DNA from: Nocardia anocheti
GTDB lineage: Bacteria; Actinomycetota; Actinomycetes; Mycobacteriales; Mycobacteriaceae
Length of the DNA stretch: 64,000 nucleotides
Direction: 5' to 3'
Assembly: GCF_029675105.1 (NCBI RefSeq)
Contig: NZ_JAQQFV010000004.1
Span: 124,001-188,000, forward strand
A model generated the notes under the pieces. It ran no database searches, had not been told where the DNA came from, and saw only the letters and a list, made by a program, of their open reading frames with translations. Below, one piece after another: positions 8,440-17,879 of this stretch. The first letter of the stretch is position 1. The number at the start of each line of letters is the position of its first letter. A program made the translations under genes and the position numbers.

Positions 8440-10473
8440 TCACCAGCCGGGATCGGTGTCCAGCGGGATGTTGATCCAGCTCGGGCGGGCCGGGTCGAGT
8501 TCCAGGTGCTGGGTGCGCAGGCCGCTCTCGTTCAGCAACGGCCGCAACGGGATTCCGCTGGGGAAGTTGCCCGCGAAGACGTCCACGCGCAGCCGATGGC
8601 CGGGCTGGAGCACGCCGTCGGTGGCCCGGATACCGATGTCGATGGTGGTCGGCTCACCGGGCACGACCGGCTGACGGGTATCGAGCGTGAGATACGGGTA
8701 CGGGTCGGTGTAGTCGCCGTTGGGCGAGCGACGCGACTTGGACTCGTCGACCGCGCGCAGCGAGGCCATCAGCTGACCCTGCGACCAGACCGTGGAGGTG
8801 CCGTCGGGGGCGACATCGTTGACCGTCACCGTCCAGTACCCGTCGGTGGCGTCGAGCACCGTGTTCAGGTGCGCGGCGATCTCACCGGAGATCCGGGTCG
8901 GCTGGGTCACCGGGGCGGTGGTGAACGTCAACGCCGCACCCTCGCTGATCCGGGCGTCCTTGGCGCAGATGTCGGGCAGCGGGACGAGCCCGGCGGTGCC
9001 CTGGGCGGCGTCGCGCGAGCAGATGGTGGTCAGGCTCGGATCCACCGAGACTCGCTGGGCCGCACCGGATGCGGCGACCAGACTGCCGTCGAACCGCGCG
9101 CCGGGGGCGGTGCCCGACGACGCCGGATCGAGGTACATGCGGCGGTAGTCCATGCCGGGACGCGGGAAGGCCACGTCACGGGTCCACTGATCGCTGCCCT
9201 GCTGCCACAGGGTGACCGGGTCGTAGCGGTCGATGCCGTTGTCGATGCCCTTGAGCCACTTGTCGAACCAGGCGCGCTGCAACGAGTCCAGCGGCGCGGG
9301 CGCCCCCGGCTGGCCCAGACCCGAGCTGACGGTGACGTGGTAGACGTCGCCCATGATGAGCTTCTTCTGCTCGGCGGGCACGTTCACCGCGTTGTAGATG
9401 CGCGGGGTGGAGTAGGTGAAGATGTCGTGCCAGCCGCCGTAGAGGAAGGTCGGCACGTCGACCTGGTCGGGCTGACCCACCCAGGCGGTGCGCAGCGGGC
9501 TCTGGTCGTCGAGGATCGAGGCCATCTCCGGCGGGATCTGGTCGATACTCGGCGTGGTCAGCGCCGCGATGAGCACATTGAAGAAGGTGAACGGGTCACG
9601 CAGACGGTCGCCGAGCCAGGTCCAGTCGAACTTGCCGCTGAAGATCGAGACCAGGTCGGGCAGCAGCTTGGCGCCGTCGACGGCGAGCAGCCAGGCCGGG
9701 ATGAACCCGATGCCGAGCGCGCCACCGGGGGCGGCGACATCGCGGATCAGGTCGCTGCCGGGCACGATCGGGAAGATCGCCTTCAGTGCCTCGGGATGAC
9801 GCTGGGCGGTCTGGAGCTGGTTGATCCCCGAGTAGGAGATGCCGCTCATGCCGATCTTGCCGTTGGACCAGCCCTGCGCGGCGGCCCAGTCGACCACCTC
9901 GACGCCGTCGAGCTGTTCGCGCTCGCCGAACACCTGCCAGGTGCCCTGGGAGAACCCGGTGCCGCGCACGTCGACCACGACCTGGGTGTAGCCGCCGCGC
10001 ACGAGGTTGCGGTCCACGCCGAAGGTGCGGGCGGCGCCGCCGGGCAGCGCGTTCATCATGTCGCTGAGGCTGCTGAAGCCGAAGGCCGAGAAGTCCAGGT
10101 TCTGCAGGATCGGCAGCAGCACCTCCGAGAGCCCGGGCACCGCCAGCGCCGAGTCGGCGACATTGGACACCAGCTTGGTGTAGGGCGTCATGTTGACGAT
10201 GGTGGGCGTCGGTTCGGCGATCGGCCGACCGTCCGCACCGGCCGGGTGATAGACGTTGGCTTTCAATACCGTTCCGTCGCTCATCGTGATGGGGACGTCC
10301 CATTCGATGAAGACATTCGGGTATTCCTGCGGCCCGTTGTGGGTGGCGACGAACTGCGCGTCGAGACCCTCGGCGGCCGGGACAGCCTGTCCCACCGGGG
10401 CGGATGCCACCGCACCCGCGAACACGACGACGGATGCGACCAGCGCGCCCAGTCGCCCACGATATTTGTTCAT
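8440..10473 (-). CDS. Secreted CocE/NonD-family (S15-like) hydrolase
   Basis: 677 residues. The first 30 form a signal peptide (LVASVVVFAGAVASA, cleavage likely near residue 30). The alpha/beta hydrolase core carries GISYSG (211-216), placing the nucleophile at Ser213. The C-terminal half (from about 430) is the beta-sandwich jelly-roll of the X-Pro dipeptidyl-peptidase/CocE family, with DPYPYLTLD and GHRLRVDVFAGNFP. Members hydrolyse acyl esters or N-terminal dipeptides outside the cell; the substrate here is not predictable. It faces a divergent TetR gene across 156 bp containing an inverted repeat, so it may be regulated by it. Confidence 0.88.
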   Translation of the reverse strand: MNKYRGRLGALVASVVVFAGAVASAPVGQAVPAAEGLDAQFVATHNGPQEYPNVFIEWDVPITMSDGTVLKANVYHPAGADGRPIAEPTPTIVNMTPYTKLVSNVADSALAVPGLSEVLLPILQNLDFSAFGFSSLSDMMNALPGGAARTFGVDRNLVRGGYTQVVVDVRGTGFSQGTWQVFGEREQLDGVEVVDWAAAQGWSNGKIGMSGISYSGINQLQTAQRHPEALKAIFPIVPGSDLIRDVAAPGGALGIGFIPAWLLAVDGAKLLPDLVSIFSGKFDWTWLGDRLRDPFTFFNVLIAALTTPSIDQIPPEMASILDDQSPLRTAWVGQPDQVDVPTFLYGGWHDIFTYSTPRIYNAVNVPAEQKKLIMGDVYHVTVSSGLGQPGAPAPLDSLQRAWFDKWLKGIDNGIDRYDPVTLWQQGSDQWTRDVAFPRPGMDYRRMYLDPASSGTAPGARFDGSLVAASGAAQRVSVDPSLTTICSRDAAQGTAGLVPLPDICAKDARISEGAALTFTTAPVTQPTRISGEIAAHLNTVLDATDGYWTVTVNDVAPDGTSTVWSQGQLMASLRAVDESKSRRSPNGDYTDPYPYLTLDTRQPVVPGEPTTIDIGIRATDGVLQPGHRLRVDVFAGNFPSGIPLRPLLNESGLRTQHLELDPARPSWINIPLDTDPGW

Positions 10474-10511
10474 GCTTCGGTCTCAGCCCTCCACCATCGG
10501 GAACCACGACG

Positions 10512-10526
10512 TTCCCGTACCGGGAA
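10512..10526. promoter_or_regulatory. Candidate TetR operator between divergent genes
   Basis: TTCCCG-TAC-CGGGAA is a perfect 6-bp inverted repeat with a 3-bp centre. It lies 38 bp upstream of the CocE-type hydrolase start and 103 bp upstream of the TetR start, the usual place for autoregulation with control of the neighbour. Confidence 0.45.
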
Positions 10527-10629
10527 GTAACGTAGCGTGCGTCACGTACGATCGCAAGAACATGTTCTCGGCCACTTCCCCGCGGCGCCAGCCGCCACAC
10601 GGTCCGCATCGCCTGCCAGAATCGACGAT

Positions 10630-11280
10630 GTGACAGTGGCCGATCGCGATCTCGACGGTCGCCGGTACCGGGGCGCCGCCCCCGGGCAACGTCAGCAGCA
10701 GCGCCGCGCCCGCCTGGTCGAGGCGGCCACCGACGCCTTCGGCACCGAGGGCTACCGCAACACCACGGTCACCACCATCTGCGGCAATGCCGGGGTGGGC
10801 AAGCGCTACTTCTACGAATCCTTCACCGACAGCGAGGATCTGCTGCTCGAGGTGTATCGCGACGTCACCGCGCGCATGATCGAGGCCCTCCACCACGGCC
10901 TCGCCGACCCCACCGCCGACCTCGACACCCAGGTGCGGCTCGCGCTCACGGCGTACTTCCAGCTCATCCTCGACGATCCCCGGGTGCCGCGGATCGCGTT
11001 CTTCGAGATCCTGGGCGTGAGTCCGGCGGTCGACCGCGCCTATCACGAGGTCCTCGACGCCCTGGTCGACATCTGTCTGGCGCTGGTCACCCCGCATGTG
11101 GACGTGGCCGAGCACCCGGCGGCGACCGTGCGCACCGTGCTCTACGGCCTGGTCGGCGCGATCCTGATCATCGCGCAGAAGTGGGTCCTCGACGGCTATC
11201 GCGCCCCGCTGGGCGATGTGGTCGACAGTTCGTGCCTCGTCGTCGGCGCGGTGCTCGGCCGGATCGGTCCGCACGAATAG
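10630..11280 (+). CDS. TetR/AcrR family transcriptional regulator
   Basis: 216 residues from the GTG at 10630; the frame extends upstream but with low-quality sequence. The N-terminal helix-turn-helix reads RLVEAATDAFGTEGYRNTTVTTICGNAGVGKRYFY with the family's YFYESF recognition end. A variable helical ligand domain follows (DDPRVPRIAFFEILGV). It is divergent from the secreted hydrolase and probably represses it and itself. The ligand is unknown. Confidence 0.85.
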   Translation: MTVADRDLDGRRYRGAAPGQRQQQRRARLVEAATDAFGTEGYRNTTVTTICGNAGVGKRYFYESFTDSEDLLLEVYRDVTARMIEALHHGLADPTADLDTQVRLALTAYFQLILDDPRVPRIAFFEILGVSPAVDRAYHEVLDALVDICLALVTPHVDVAEHPAATVRTVLYGLVGAILIIAQKWVLDGYRAPLGDVVDSSCLVVGAVLGRIGPHE

Positions 11281-11299
11281 CGCTGCGGCCGAGCGGGTT

Positions 11300-12064
11300 C
11301 TAGCGCAGCAGGGCGACGATCGCGTCCTGGTCGAGACGCTCGGCGTTCTGCACGGCCGTGCGGCCTTCCGCGTCGCGGATCAGCGGGTCGGCGCCCGCGT
11401 CGAGCAGGGCGCGCACCGTCTCCTGGTAGCGCTGGGAGCCGTCGCCGTAGACGATCGCCTCCTGCAGGGCGGTCCAGCGCGGGGTGTTGACGTGGTTCAC
11501 GTCCACGCCCGCCGCGATGAGCATCCGCACGGTGCTGACGTGCCCGTGCTCGCTCGCCGGGATGAGCGCGGTGCCGCCGTAGCGGTTGACGCTGCGCGGG
11601 TCGGCGCCGTGGCTCAGGGTGGCGGCGAGGATCTCGTCGTAGCCCTCGGCCCCGGCGTAGAGGTAGGCCGAATCCTGGAGATCGTCCTTGGCGTTCACGT
11701 CGGCGCCCGCCTCGATCAGGGCCAGCGCGGCGGCGGTGGCCTGGTTCTTGGTGGCGGCGATCAGCGGCGTGCGGTCGCGGTCGCCACGCGATTCCGGATC
11801 GGCGCCGCGGGCGAGCAGGTCGCGGACGGCGGTGGCGTCGTCGGCGACGGCCGCGGCGTAGAGGTCGGCGTCGAGACGATGATCGACCGGGCGCGTCGTG
11901 GGCGCCGGGGTGGTTGCGTCGGAGGCCGAGGCGGTCCCGGAGGACGTCGTGGTCGGCGCGGCGGCCGGGGTGGGTGACGCGGCCGGGTCGGCCGAGCAGG
12001 CGCCCGCACCGAGCGCGAATGCCGCCAGGACCACGACGGCCACGCGGGTACCACGAACGTTCAT
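11300..12064 (-). CDS. Ankyrin-repeat lipoprotein
   Basis: 254 residues. It has a lipoprotein signal with hydrophobic [14 protein letters not shown] (Cys23 as probable lipidated residue; the lipobox is slightly atypical with Ala at -3) and a Pro/Ala/Thr linker to about residue 60. Five or six ankyrin repeats follow to the end, each with the pattern GADP..(x)..TPLI.A or TALQEAI and ending LLDAGADPL and GRTAVQNAE. It is probably an extracytoplasmic protein-binding module. The ATG follows AGGAGGAG. The gene is convergent with the TetR gene 19 bp away. Confidence 0.85.
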   Translation of the reverse strand: MNVRGTRVAVVVLAAFALGAGACSADPAASPTPAAAPTTTSSGTASASDATTPAPTTRPVDHRLDADLYAAAVADDATAVRDLLARGADPESRGDRDRTPLIAATKNQATAAALALIEAGADVNAKDDLQDSAYLYAGAEGYDEILAATLSHGADPRSVNRYGGTALIPASEHGHVSTVRMLIAAGVDVNHVNTPRWTALQEAIVYGDGSQRYQETVRALLDAGADPLIRDAEGRTAVQNAERLDQDAIVALLR

Positions 12065-12247
12065 CTCGATCTCCTCCTGCTGGTCTTCTCCACCGTGCCC
12101 ACGTCCTGGCCGCTCGTCCAGGACGCAGCGCCGATCGGTGCCATCGACACCGTCTATGGCTCGCCGGATCCGATGCCGATCCCGGCGGTCCCGCGCGGTC
12201 CCGACCGGCTAGCGTTGGCTCCGACGACGAACACTGAGGAGGTCCGC

Positions 12248-13333
12248 ATGCCCGACACCGTCCGCGGAGTCATCGCCCGCGCCAAGGACGCGCCGGTCGA
12301 AACGGTCGACATCGTGATTCCCGACCCCGGTCCACACGATGTGGTCGTGCGGGTGCGGGCGTGCGGGGTGTGCCACACCGACCTGCACTATCGCGAGGGC
12401 GGGATCAACGACCAGTTCCCGTTCCTGCTCGGGCACGAGGCCGCCGGTGTGGTGGAGTCGGTCGGCGCGGCGGTCACCCATGTCGCCGAAGGCGATTACG
12501 TGGTGCTGAACTGGCGCGCGGTCTGCGGCGAGTGCCGGGCCTGTCGCCGCGGCAGGCCCTGGTACTGCTTCGACACCCACAACGCCAGCGTCCCGATGAC
12601 GCTCACCGACGGCACCCCGCTCACCCCCGCCCTGGGTATCGGCGCGTTCGCCGACAAGACCCTCGTGCACGAGAAGCAGTGCACCAAGGTCGATCCCGAG
12701 ACCGATCCGGCCGTGGCCGGTCTGCTCGGCTGCGGCGTGATGGCCGGGATCGGCGCGGCGGTGAACACCGGGGCGGTCTCGCGCGGCGACAGCGTCGCGG
12801 TGATCGGCTGCGGTGGCGTGGGTGACGCGGCGATCGCCGGTGCGCGACTGGCGGGCGCGGGCACCATCATCGCCATCGACCGGGACGCGCGAAAGTTGGA
12901 GTGGGCCCAGGACTTCGGCGCCACCCACACCATCGACGCCACCGCGGGCGACGTGGTCGAGCGCATCAAGGAGCTCACCGACGGCTTCGGCGCCGATGTG
13001 GTGATCGACGCGGTGGGCAGGCCGGAGACCTGGAAGCAGGCCTTCTACGGCCGCGACCTCGCGGGCACGGTGGTGCTCGTCGGCGTCCCGACCCCCGAGA
13101 TGACCCTGGACATGCCGCTGATCGACCTGTTCTCCCACGGCGGCTCGCTGAAGTCGTCCTGGTACGGCGACTGCCTGCCCGAGCGCGACTTCCCGATGCT
13201 GATCGACCTGCACCGCCAGGGCAGGCTGCCGCTGGACCGGTTCGTCACCGAGCGCATCGGGATCGACGAGGTCGAAGCGGCCTTCGCCGCCATGGGCGCG
13301 GGCGAGGTGCTGCGCTCGGTGGTGGTCTGGTGA
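12248..13333 (+). CDS. mscR: S-(hydroxymethyl)mycothiol dehydrogenase
   Basis: 361 residues, the same length as M. tuberculosis MscR (Rv2259). It is a class III-like zinc alcohol dehydrogenase. Catalytic zinc ligands are Cys42 (GVCHTD) and His63/Glu64 (LLGHEAAG). The structural zinc ligands are Cys93, Cys96, Cys99 and Cys107 in [15 protein letters not shown]. The NAD site is [13 protein letters not shown]. It oxidises the formaldehyde-mycothiol adduct (and S-nitrosomycothiol) in the cytosol, giving formaldehyde and NO tolerance in mycothiol-making actinobacteria. ATG follows GAGGAGG. The MBL-fold gene downstream overlaps by 4 nt, as in M. tuberculosis. Confidence 0.93.
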   Translation: MPDTVRGVIARAKDAPVETVDIVIPDPGPHDVVVRVRACGVCHTDLHYREGGINDQFPFLLGHEAAGVVESVGAAVTHVAEGDYVVLNWRAVCGECRACRRGRPWYCFDTHNASVPMTLTDGTPLTPALGIGAFADKTLVHEKQCTKVDPETDPAVAGLLGCGVMAGIGAAVNTGAVSRGDSVAVIGCGGVGDAAIAGARLAGAGTIIAIDRDARKLEWAQDFGATHTIDATAGDVVERIKELTDGFGADVVIDAVGRPETWKQAFYGRDLAGTVVLVGVPTPEMTLDMPLIDLFSHGGSLKSSWYGDCLPERDFPMLIDLHRQGRLPLDRFVTERIGIDEVEAAFAAMGAGEVLRSVVVW

Positions 13334-13956
13334 GCGCGCGCGTCGACCGGGTGGTCACCTCCGGGACCTTCGCGCTCGACGGCGGCACCTGGGACGTCGA
13401 CAACAATGTCTGGCTGATCGGTGACGACGAGGAGGTGCTCGTCGTCGACGCCGCCCACGACGCCGACGCCATCGCCGCGGCCGTGGGCGACCGGCGCGTC
13501 CGCGCGATCCTGTGCACGCACGGCCACAACGATCACGTCACCGTCGCCCCGGAGCTGTCCGAGCGCCTCGACGCCCCGGTCCTGCTGCACCCCGGTGACG
13601 ATCCGCTGTGGCGGATGACCCACCCGTCGGCGACCTACCGCTCCCTCGCCGACGTCGACCGGATCACCGTGGCGGGCACCGACATCGACATCCTGCACAC
13701 CCCCGGCCACTCCCCCGGCTCGGTCTCCCTGCACCTGCCCGAACTGTCGGCCCTGTTCACCGGCGACACCCTCTTCGCGGGCGGCCCCGGCGCCACCGGC
13801 CGCTCGTTCTCCGATTTCGACACCATCATCGACTCCATCCGCGACCGCCTGCTCACCCTCCCCGAGGACACCGTGGTCCACACCGGCCACGGTGACACCA
13901 CCACCATCGGCACCGAGAAGCCCGCACTCGCCGACTGGATCGCGCGGGGGCACTGA
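13330..13956 (+). CDS. MBL-fold hydrolase coupled to mscR
   Basis: 208 residues from a GTG that overlaps the mscR stop (GTGA). The metallo-beta-lactamase zinc motif HGHNDH is present, then [10 protein letters not shown], a GDTLFAGG aspartate and HTGHGDTT near the end; this is glyoxalase II-like. By position it corresponds to Rv2260 and plausibly hydrolyses the S-formylmycothiol made by MscR, completing formaldehyde oxidation to formate. That role is inferred from coupling, not proven. Confidence 0.9.
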   Translation: MSARVDRVVTSGTFALDGGTWDVDNNVWLIGDDEEVLVVDAAHDADAIAAAVGDRRVRAILCTHGHNDHVTVAPELSERLDAPVLLHPGDDPLWRMTHPSATYRSLADVDRITVAGTDIDILHTPGHSPGSVSLHLPELSALFTGDTLFAGGPGATGRSFSDFDTIIDSIRDRLLTLPEDTVVHTGHGDTTTIGTEKPALADWIARGH

Positions 13957-13962
13957 CCCGAG

Positions 13963-13998
13963 CCGCGCGCGGCGGGCGGTCCCGTCCTCCGCGCGCGG
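13963..13998. terminator. GC-rich hairpin between convergent genes
   Basis: Two copies of CCGCGCGCGG (13963-13972 and 13989-13998) pair over a 16-nt loop, just after the MBL gene and before the convergent small secreted gene. It probably ends both transcripts. Confidence 0.5.
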
Positions 13999-14005
13999 TC
14001 GCTGG

Positions 14006-14317
14006 TCAGTAGTCGAAGTACCACAAGCCGTCTTCCTCCAGGTAGCAGTAGCCCTGGAAGCCATTCGGCTCGTCCTCCCAGATCGCCGACGGCGCTTCCC
14101 CTTCGGTGGTGAAGTCGCCGCCGTACTCGCGATTGCCGCCCTGCGCCAGGTCATCCCACTCGTCCCACTCCTCGAACTCGGCTTGCACCAGGTTCAGCGC
14201 GTCGTAGCAGTCGTCTTCGTACCAGTACGGCCCATAGGTCTCGGCGTGCGCCGTCCCGGCCGAGCCGAGTACACCGAGCACCGTGATCGCCACCGCGGCC
14301 ATCGTTGCCTTGAACAT
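14006..14317 (-). CDS. Small secreted acidic protein
   Basis: 103 residues from ATG at 14317, with GGAGGA just upstream. The signal peptide MFKATMAAVAITVLGVLGSAGTAHA is cleaved after AHA, leaving about 78 residues that are very acidic and aromatic (EFEEWDEWDD, PYWYEDD). One Cys in DDCYDAL and one in GYCYLEE could form a disulfide. No known family is recognised. It is divergent from the sensor kinase gene across 212 bp that hold a perfect 20-bp palindrome, so the two-component system may control it. Confidence 0.7.
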   Translation of the reverse strand: MFKATMAAVAITVLGVLGSAGTAHAETYGPYWYEDDCYDALNLVQAEFEEWDEWDDLAQGGNREYGGDFTTEGEAPSAIWEDEPNGFQGYCYLEEDGLWYFDY

Positions 14318-14467
14318 GTCGTCCTCCATCGACGTGAGTGCCGCCGACCCCTCGGCGGCGGCGTGACCCACGGACCGGGTGACCCGATCCGCGTGTTCTC
14401 GGATTGCGTACCAGCGCTTTTCGTTCGTGCCGGTGAATCAAGGATGGCGAGTGCGCGGCTGTTCGTC

Positions 14468-14487
14468 TGTCCCGTGATCACGGGACA
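14468..14487. promoter_or_regulatory. Perfect 20-bp palindrome, candidate operator
   Basis: TGTCCCGTGATCACGGGACA is a gapless perfect palindrome, 42 bp before the GTG of the sensor kinase gene and about 150 bp before the divergent secreted-protein gene. LuxR/NarL-type regulators bind such dyads, so the co-encoded response regulator is the first candidate. Confidence 0.6.
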
Positions 14488-14529
14488 AAACCGTTCCGCG
14501 GTGACCGCCAGCTCGCTAGATTCGTTCAC

Positions 14530-16791
14530 GTGGACCATGGCGCCGACCTGACGTTCAGAGGTGTGCGCGAGGAAGCGATCGCGCTGGCCGTCAGCTTCCG
14601 CCACGTCGTGTGGGTGGCGGCATGTCTGGCGTTGCTGATCGAGCCGCCCTACGCCACGTCGCGACTGGTCATGTGCGTGTCGTTGATCGCGTGGTCGGTC
14701 TTCCGGTTGTGCACGCGGCGCACCGGCACCCGATGGGAAGTCGCCGACCTCGCCGCCGCCGTGCTCTTTCTGGCGGTTCCCGCGCCCTACGCTGTCGCGC
14801 TGGCCGATACCGGTGCCATCGAGGGCAGAGTGGCCGGGGCCGCGGTCATCTCCTTCGGAGTCTCGCTCGCCTGGCACCGATCTCTGTGCTTCGCCGCGGT
14901 GCTGGTCGTCGCGCTGTTCGTGGGTTTCCGGGGCGTCATCGACCTGACTCCGGGCGCGTTCGCCTCGCTGTACACCGTCCGCTTCCTGTTCGTCGGGTGG
15001 CTGATGGCCGTCGCCGCACGGCAGGTGGTCCTCGCGGCCGCGCACAGCGTCGACACCTCACGGGCGGCGTTGACGCGCACGCGAATCGGCGCCGCGGTGG
15101 CGGCGGCCCGACGTCGCCACGAGCGTGAGCAGTGGTCGATCCTGCACGACACCGCCGCCTCGACCTTGATGCTGGTGGGCAGTCGCGCGCCGATCGGTCG
15201 CGATGTCGTCGCCGAGCAGGCCCGCCGCGACCTCGTGGTGCTCGAGGCCGGGGTGCCGGTCTTCGACGAAGCCGAAGCGGATCGGGTGGTCGATCTGATC
15301 GAGATGCTCGCGGAACCGGTGCAGCGGTGCCGGACACGCGTCGAATTGCACGCTCCCGCAGAGCTTCCGCTCCATCCGATGGTGGCGTGGACCGTCGTCG
15401 CGGCGGTCCGCGAGGCATTGACCAATGTCGATCGGCACGCCGGTGCCGATTCGGTGGACATCCACGTGGGCGCCACCGGTCTGACCGTCACCGACGACGG
15501 CGTGGGGTTCGCCGATCCGGCGGTGACGACCTCCGGCCGACACGGTGTCCAGCGCTCGATCGTCGAGCGGATGGCGGCGATCGGCGGTTCGGCCTCAGTC
15601 ACCACCACCGCCGGTCAGGGAACACGGGTCGAACTGTGCTGGCCGCTCGGGAGCCCGGTAACTCCATCGACCGAAGAAGACAACGCCGATACGAGCGCGG
15701 GTGTGCGGCGGATCGAGTCCGGGCTGTGTATCGCGATCTCCGTGGTGGCGGTCGCCAATACGGTCGTGCAGGTGTCGCGGCTCGACCTGGCCGATTCCAT
15801 ACCCCCCGCGCAGGTGCACTACGGCCTGGCCGCTCTCGTCGTCGCCTGCGCGGTCCTCGCCCCACTGACACCGTTCAGGAACCGCGCGACGACGCTACTG
15901 CTGATGGCGTTGGTCACCGCTGTCTCCACACTGCTGTGCCTGCTGATTCCGCCGTACCAGGGCAATTGGGCACACGGGGCGGTGGGCTGGACCATCGTCG
16001 CGCTCGGGCTGCTCGGACCGCGAGCGGTGAGCATCACCGCGCTGATCGTGTGGTGGACGATCGTCGTGGTGATCGTCCTCGCTCGCAGGCCGGAACTGGC
16101 GAACCTCGCGGGGATGACCTACCTGACCGCCGCTCTCCTCTTCCTCGAGATCGCCGTGGTGCTGTTCGCCGCGTCGACTCACCGGGTCGTCCAGGTGGTG
16201 TCCGGGCACGAGCGGCAGCGGCGTCAGGCAGCCGCGTCCGCCGCGGTCGACCTCGAGCTGAAACAGGAGTGTGAGCGTCGGTATCGAAGTCAATTGGCCT
16301 CGGTGCTGCCGGTTCTGCGTGACATCGCCGACGGCGCGCTCGACCTGAACTCCCCGCGGGTCGTCCTCGGCGCCCGGACGGAATACGCCCGACTGCGGCG
16401 TCTGTTCGCCCGGGTCGACAGCATGGACCATCAACTGTTCGCCGACACCCGCACCGCGATCGAACTGGCCGAGGCGCGGGGAGTCACGGTGGCGGTCGAG
16501 GCGGCCCCCGACCTCCCCGAGATTCCGGCCGCGGCGCACGCCCTGGTCTCGGCGGCGACGCGAATCCTGCTGGACGACAGCCGATCCAAGGTCCGGATCA
16601 CCGTCGTCACCGAAGAGGACGAGATGACTGTCAGCGTGATGTGCGACGCTACCCATGCCGCGACCGATGAGCTGGCGGCCCTGCCACCCGCCGACGACGT
16701 GTCGACCTCGCTGCTGCACGACCCGGAGTCCGGGGCCGTGTGGTTGCGCCTGCGCTGCCGGATCCGGAACCGAGAACCGGTGGCGGCGTAG
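14530..16791 (+). CDS. Tandem sensor histidine kinase with degenerate second kinase half
   Basis: 753 residues made of two similar halves. Half 1 has five to six membrane helices (about 18-170), a dimerisation/phosphoacceptor helix with His206 in ILHDTAAS, and a NarX/DesK-type ATPase domain with N-box ALTNVDRH (Asn300) and G-box DDGVGF (323-328). Half 2 (about 395-753) repeats a six-helix membrane block (400-550) and a cytoplasmic part (ERRYRSQLASVLPVLRD) that lacks a phosphoacceptor His and the N and G boxes. It therefore looks like a pseudokinase. The GTG at 14530 gives the first helix its full length. The response regulator starts 33 bp downstream. The stimulus is unknown. Confidence 0.8.
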   Translation: MDHGADLTFRGVREEAIALAVSFRHVVWVAACLALLIEPPYATSRLVMCVSLIAWSVFRLCTRRTGTRWEVADLAAAVLFLAVPAPYAVALADTGAIEGRVAGAAVISFGVSLAWHRSLCFAAVLVVALFVGFRGVIDLTPGAFASLYTVRFLFVGWLMAVAARQVVLAAAHSVDTSRAALTRTRIGAAVAAARRRHEREQWSILHDTAASTLMLVGSRAPIGRDVVAEQARRDLVVLEAGVPVFDEAEADRVVDLIEMLAEPVQRCRTRVELHAPAELPLHPMVAWTVVAAVREALTNVDRHAGADSVDIHVGATGLTVTDDGVGFADPAVTTSGRHGVQRSIVERMAAIGGSASVTTTAGQGTRVELCWPLGSPVTPSTEEDNADTSAGVRRIESGLCIAISVVAVANTVVQVSRLDLADSIPPAQVHYGLAALVVACAVLAPLTPFRNRATTLLLMALVTAVSTLLCLLIPPYQGNWAHGAVGWTIVALGLLGPRAVSITALIVWWTIVVVIVLARRPELANLAGMTYLTAALLFLEIAVVLFAASTHRVVQVVSGHERQRRQAAASAAVDLELKQECERRYRSQLASVLPVLRDIADGALDLNSPRVVLGARTEYARLRRLFARVDSMDHQLFADTRTAIELAEARGVTVAVEAAPDLPEIPAAAHALVSAATRILLDDSRSKVRITVVTEEDEMTVSVMCDATHAATDELAALPPADDVSTSLLHDPESGAVWLRLRCRIRNREPVAA

Positions 16792-16824
16792 CCTCGTCCC
16801 CACGCACCGACCAGGGAGCATCGC

Positions 16825-17466
16825 ATGATCACCATCGCCGTCGTCGACGATCACCCGCTCGTGCGGGACGGTATCCGGGGCTGGTGCGCGGCGGCCGATC
16901 CCCCGATCGAGGTCGTCGCGGAGTTCGCCGAACCCCAGGAGTTCCACGACGCGGGCGCGGTCGAGGCGGACGTCGTGGTCCTCGACCTGCAATTCCGCGG
17001 TCGTGCCGCCGACCTGACCACCGTCGAGCAACTCAGCTCCGACGGTCACCGGGTGGTCGTGTACTCCCACCGCGACGAACCCGACATCGTCCTGGACTGC
17101 CTGGACCTGGGCGCCATCTCGTATCTGTCCAAGGAGGAAGGGCGCGATCGACTCATCGACGCTCTGCGTAGCGCGGTCGAGGATAGGTCCTATCCCAGTC
17201 CGACCATGGCCAAGGCGATGCATTCCGGCCGCACCGCGATCCGCCCGAAACTCTCCGCGCGCGAACGGGAAGTCCTGCTCTACTGGTTCCAGACCGAATC
17301 GAAGGCGATGGTGGCACAGCAGCTGTATCTGTCGGTGGGTACCGTCGACACCTACCTGGCGCGCATCCGCACGAAGTACGCCGCGGTCGGCCGCTCCGCA
17401 CCGACCAAGGCCGCGCTGGTCGCCCGCGCGATCAAGGACGGTTTGATCACGGCGGACGAACTGTGA
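16825..17466 (+). CDS. NarL/LuxR-type response regulator
   Basis: 213 residues. The receiver domain (1-120) has the acidic pair Asp8-Asp9, phosphoacceptor Asp54 in VVVLDLQFRG, and the conserved Lys in YLSKEEG. The LuxR helix-turn-helix (about 145-205) reads LSAREREVLLYW and SVGTVDTYLARIRTKY. It follows the tandem kinase by 33 bp and overlaps the phospholipase gene by 4 nt, so all three form one operon. It probably binds the palindrome at 14468-14487. Confidence 0.9.
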   Translation: MITIAVVDDHPLVRDGIRGWCAAADPPIEVVAEFAEPQEFHDAGAVEADVVVLDLQFRGRAADLTTVEQLSSDGHRVVVYSHRDEPDIVLDCLDLGAISYLSKEEGRDRLIDALRSAVEDRSYPSPTMAKAMHSGRTAIRPKLSAREREVLLYWFQTESKAMVAQQLYLSVGTVDTYLARIRTKYAAVGRSAPTKAALVARAIKDGLITADEL

Positions 17467-17858
17467 ACACCGCGCGAAACACATTGGGGCGCACCGCCTG
17501 CGCCGTCCTGCTCGGCACGCTGCTGGGTGTGGCGCCGATCGCGCACGCGGTACCGGGGTCCGGAGGCAACGCTGTTCCCGTTCCGGCCGACTACGACTAC
17601 GACCCGTCCCGGGGCGCGCTGCACGACTACTGCACCGTCGCCGGAAACGACACTCCCGGCGTGGATTTCCGCGGTGCCTGTGCCCGCCACGACCAGTGCA
17701 TGCAGCGCGAGGGCAAGGCCGGATACGACGCCTGCCACACCGCGTTCGGGATCGACCTGGCGTCCGAATGCACCTGGTCTTTCCCACCCGGCCCCGCCCG
17801 CGACACCTGCCACCTCGCCGCCCACTCGATGGAAACCGCTGTCCGAGTGGTGAATTGA
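17463..17858 (+). CDS. Secreted prokaryotic phospholipase A2
   Basis: 131 residues. The signal peptide ends AHA at 29. The mature part shows the bacterial PLA2 (PF09056) pattern: HDYC, then DFRGACARHDQCM with the His76-Asp77 catalytic dyad, and further Cys at 91, 103 and 116 (six in all, likely three disulfides). The reaction is release of an sn-2 acyl chain from phospholipids outside the cell, usually calcium dependent. The GTG start overlaps the response regulator stop (GTGA), so synthesis is coupled to the two-component system. Confidence 0.85.
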   Translation: MNTARNTLGRTACAVLLGTLLGVAPIAHAVPGSGGNAVPVPADYDYDPSRGALHDYCTVAGNDTPGVDFRGACARHDQCMQREGKAGYDACHTAFGIDLASECTWSFPPGPARDTCHLAAHSMETAVRVVN

Positions 17859-17879
17859 TCCATACGACCGTTCCTGGGG

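Noticed and set aside
7747..10530. A 927-codon open frame on the plus strand opposite the CocE-type hydrolase
   Set aside because: It is antisense to well-supported genes. High-GC coding DNA leaves long mirror frames, and the translation is low-complexity Gly/Arg/Val with no domain.
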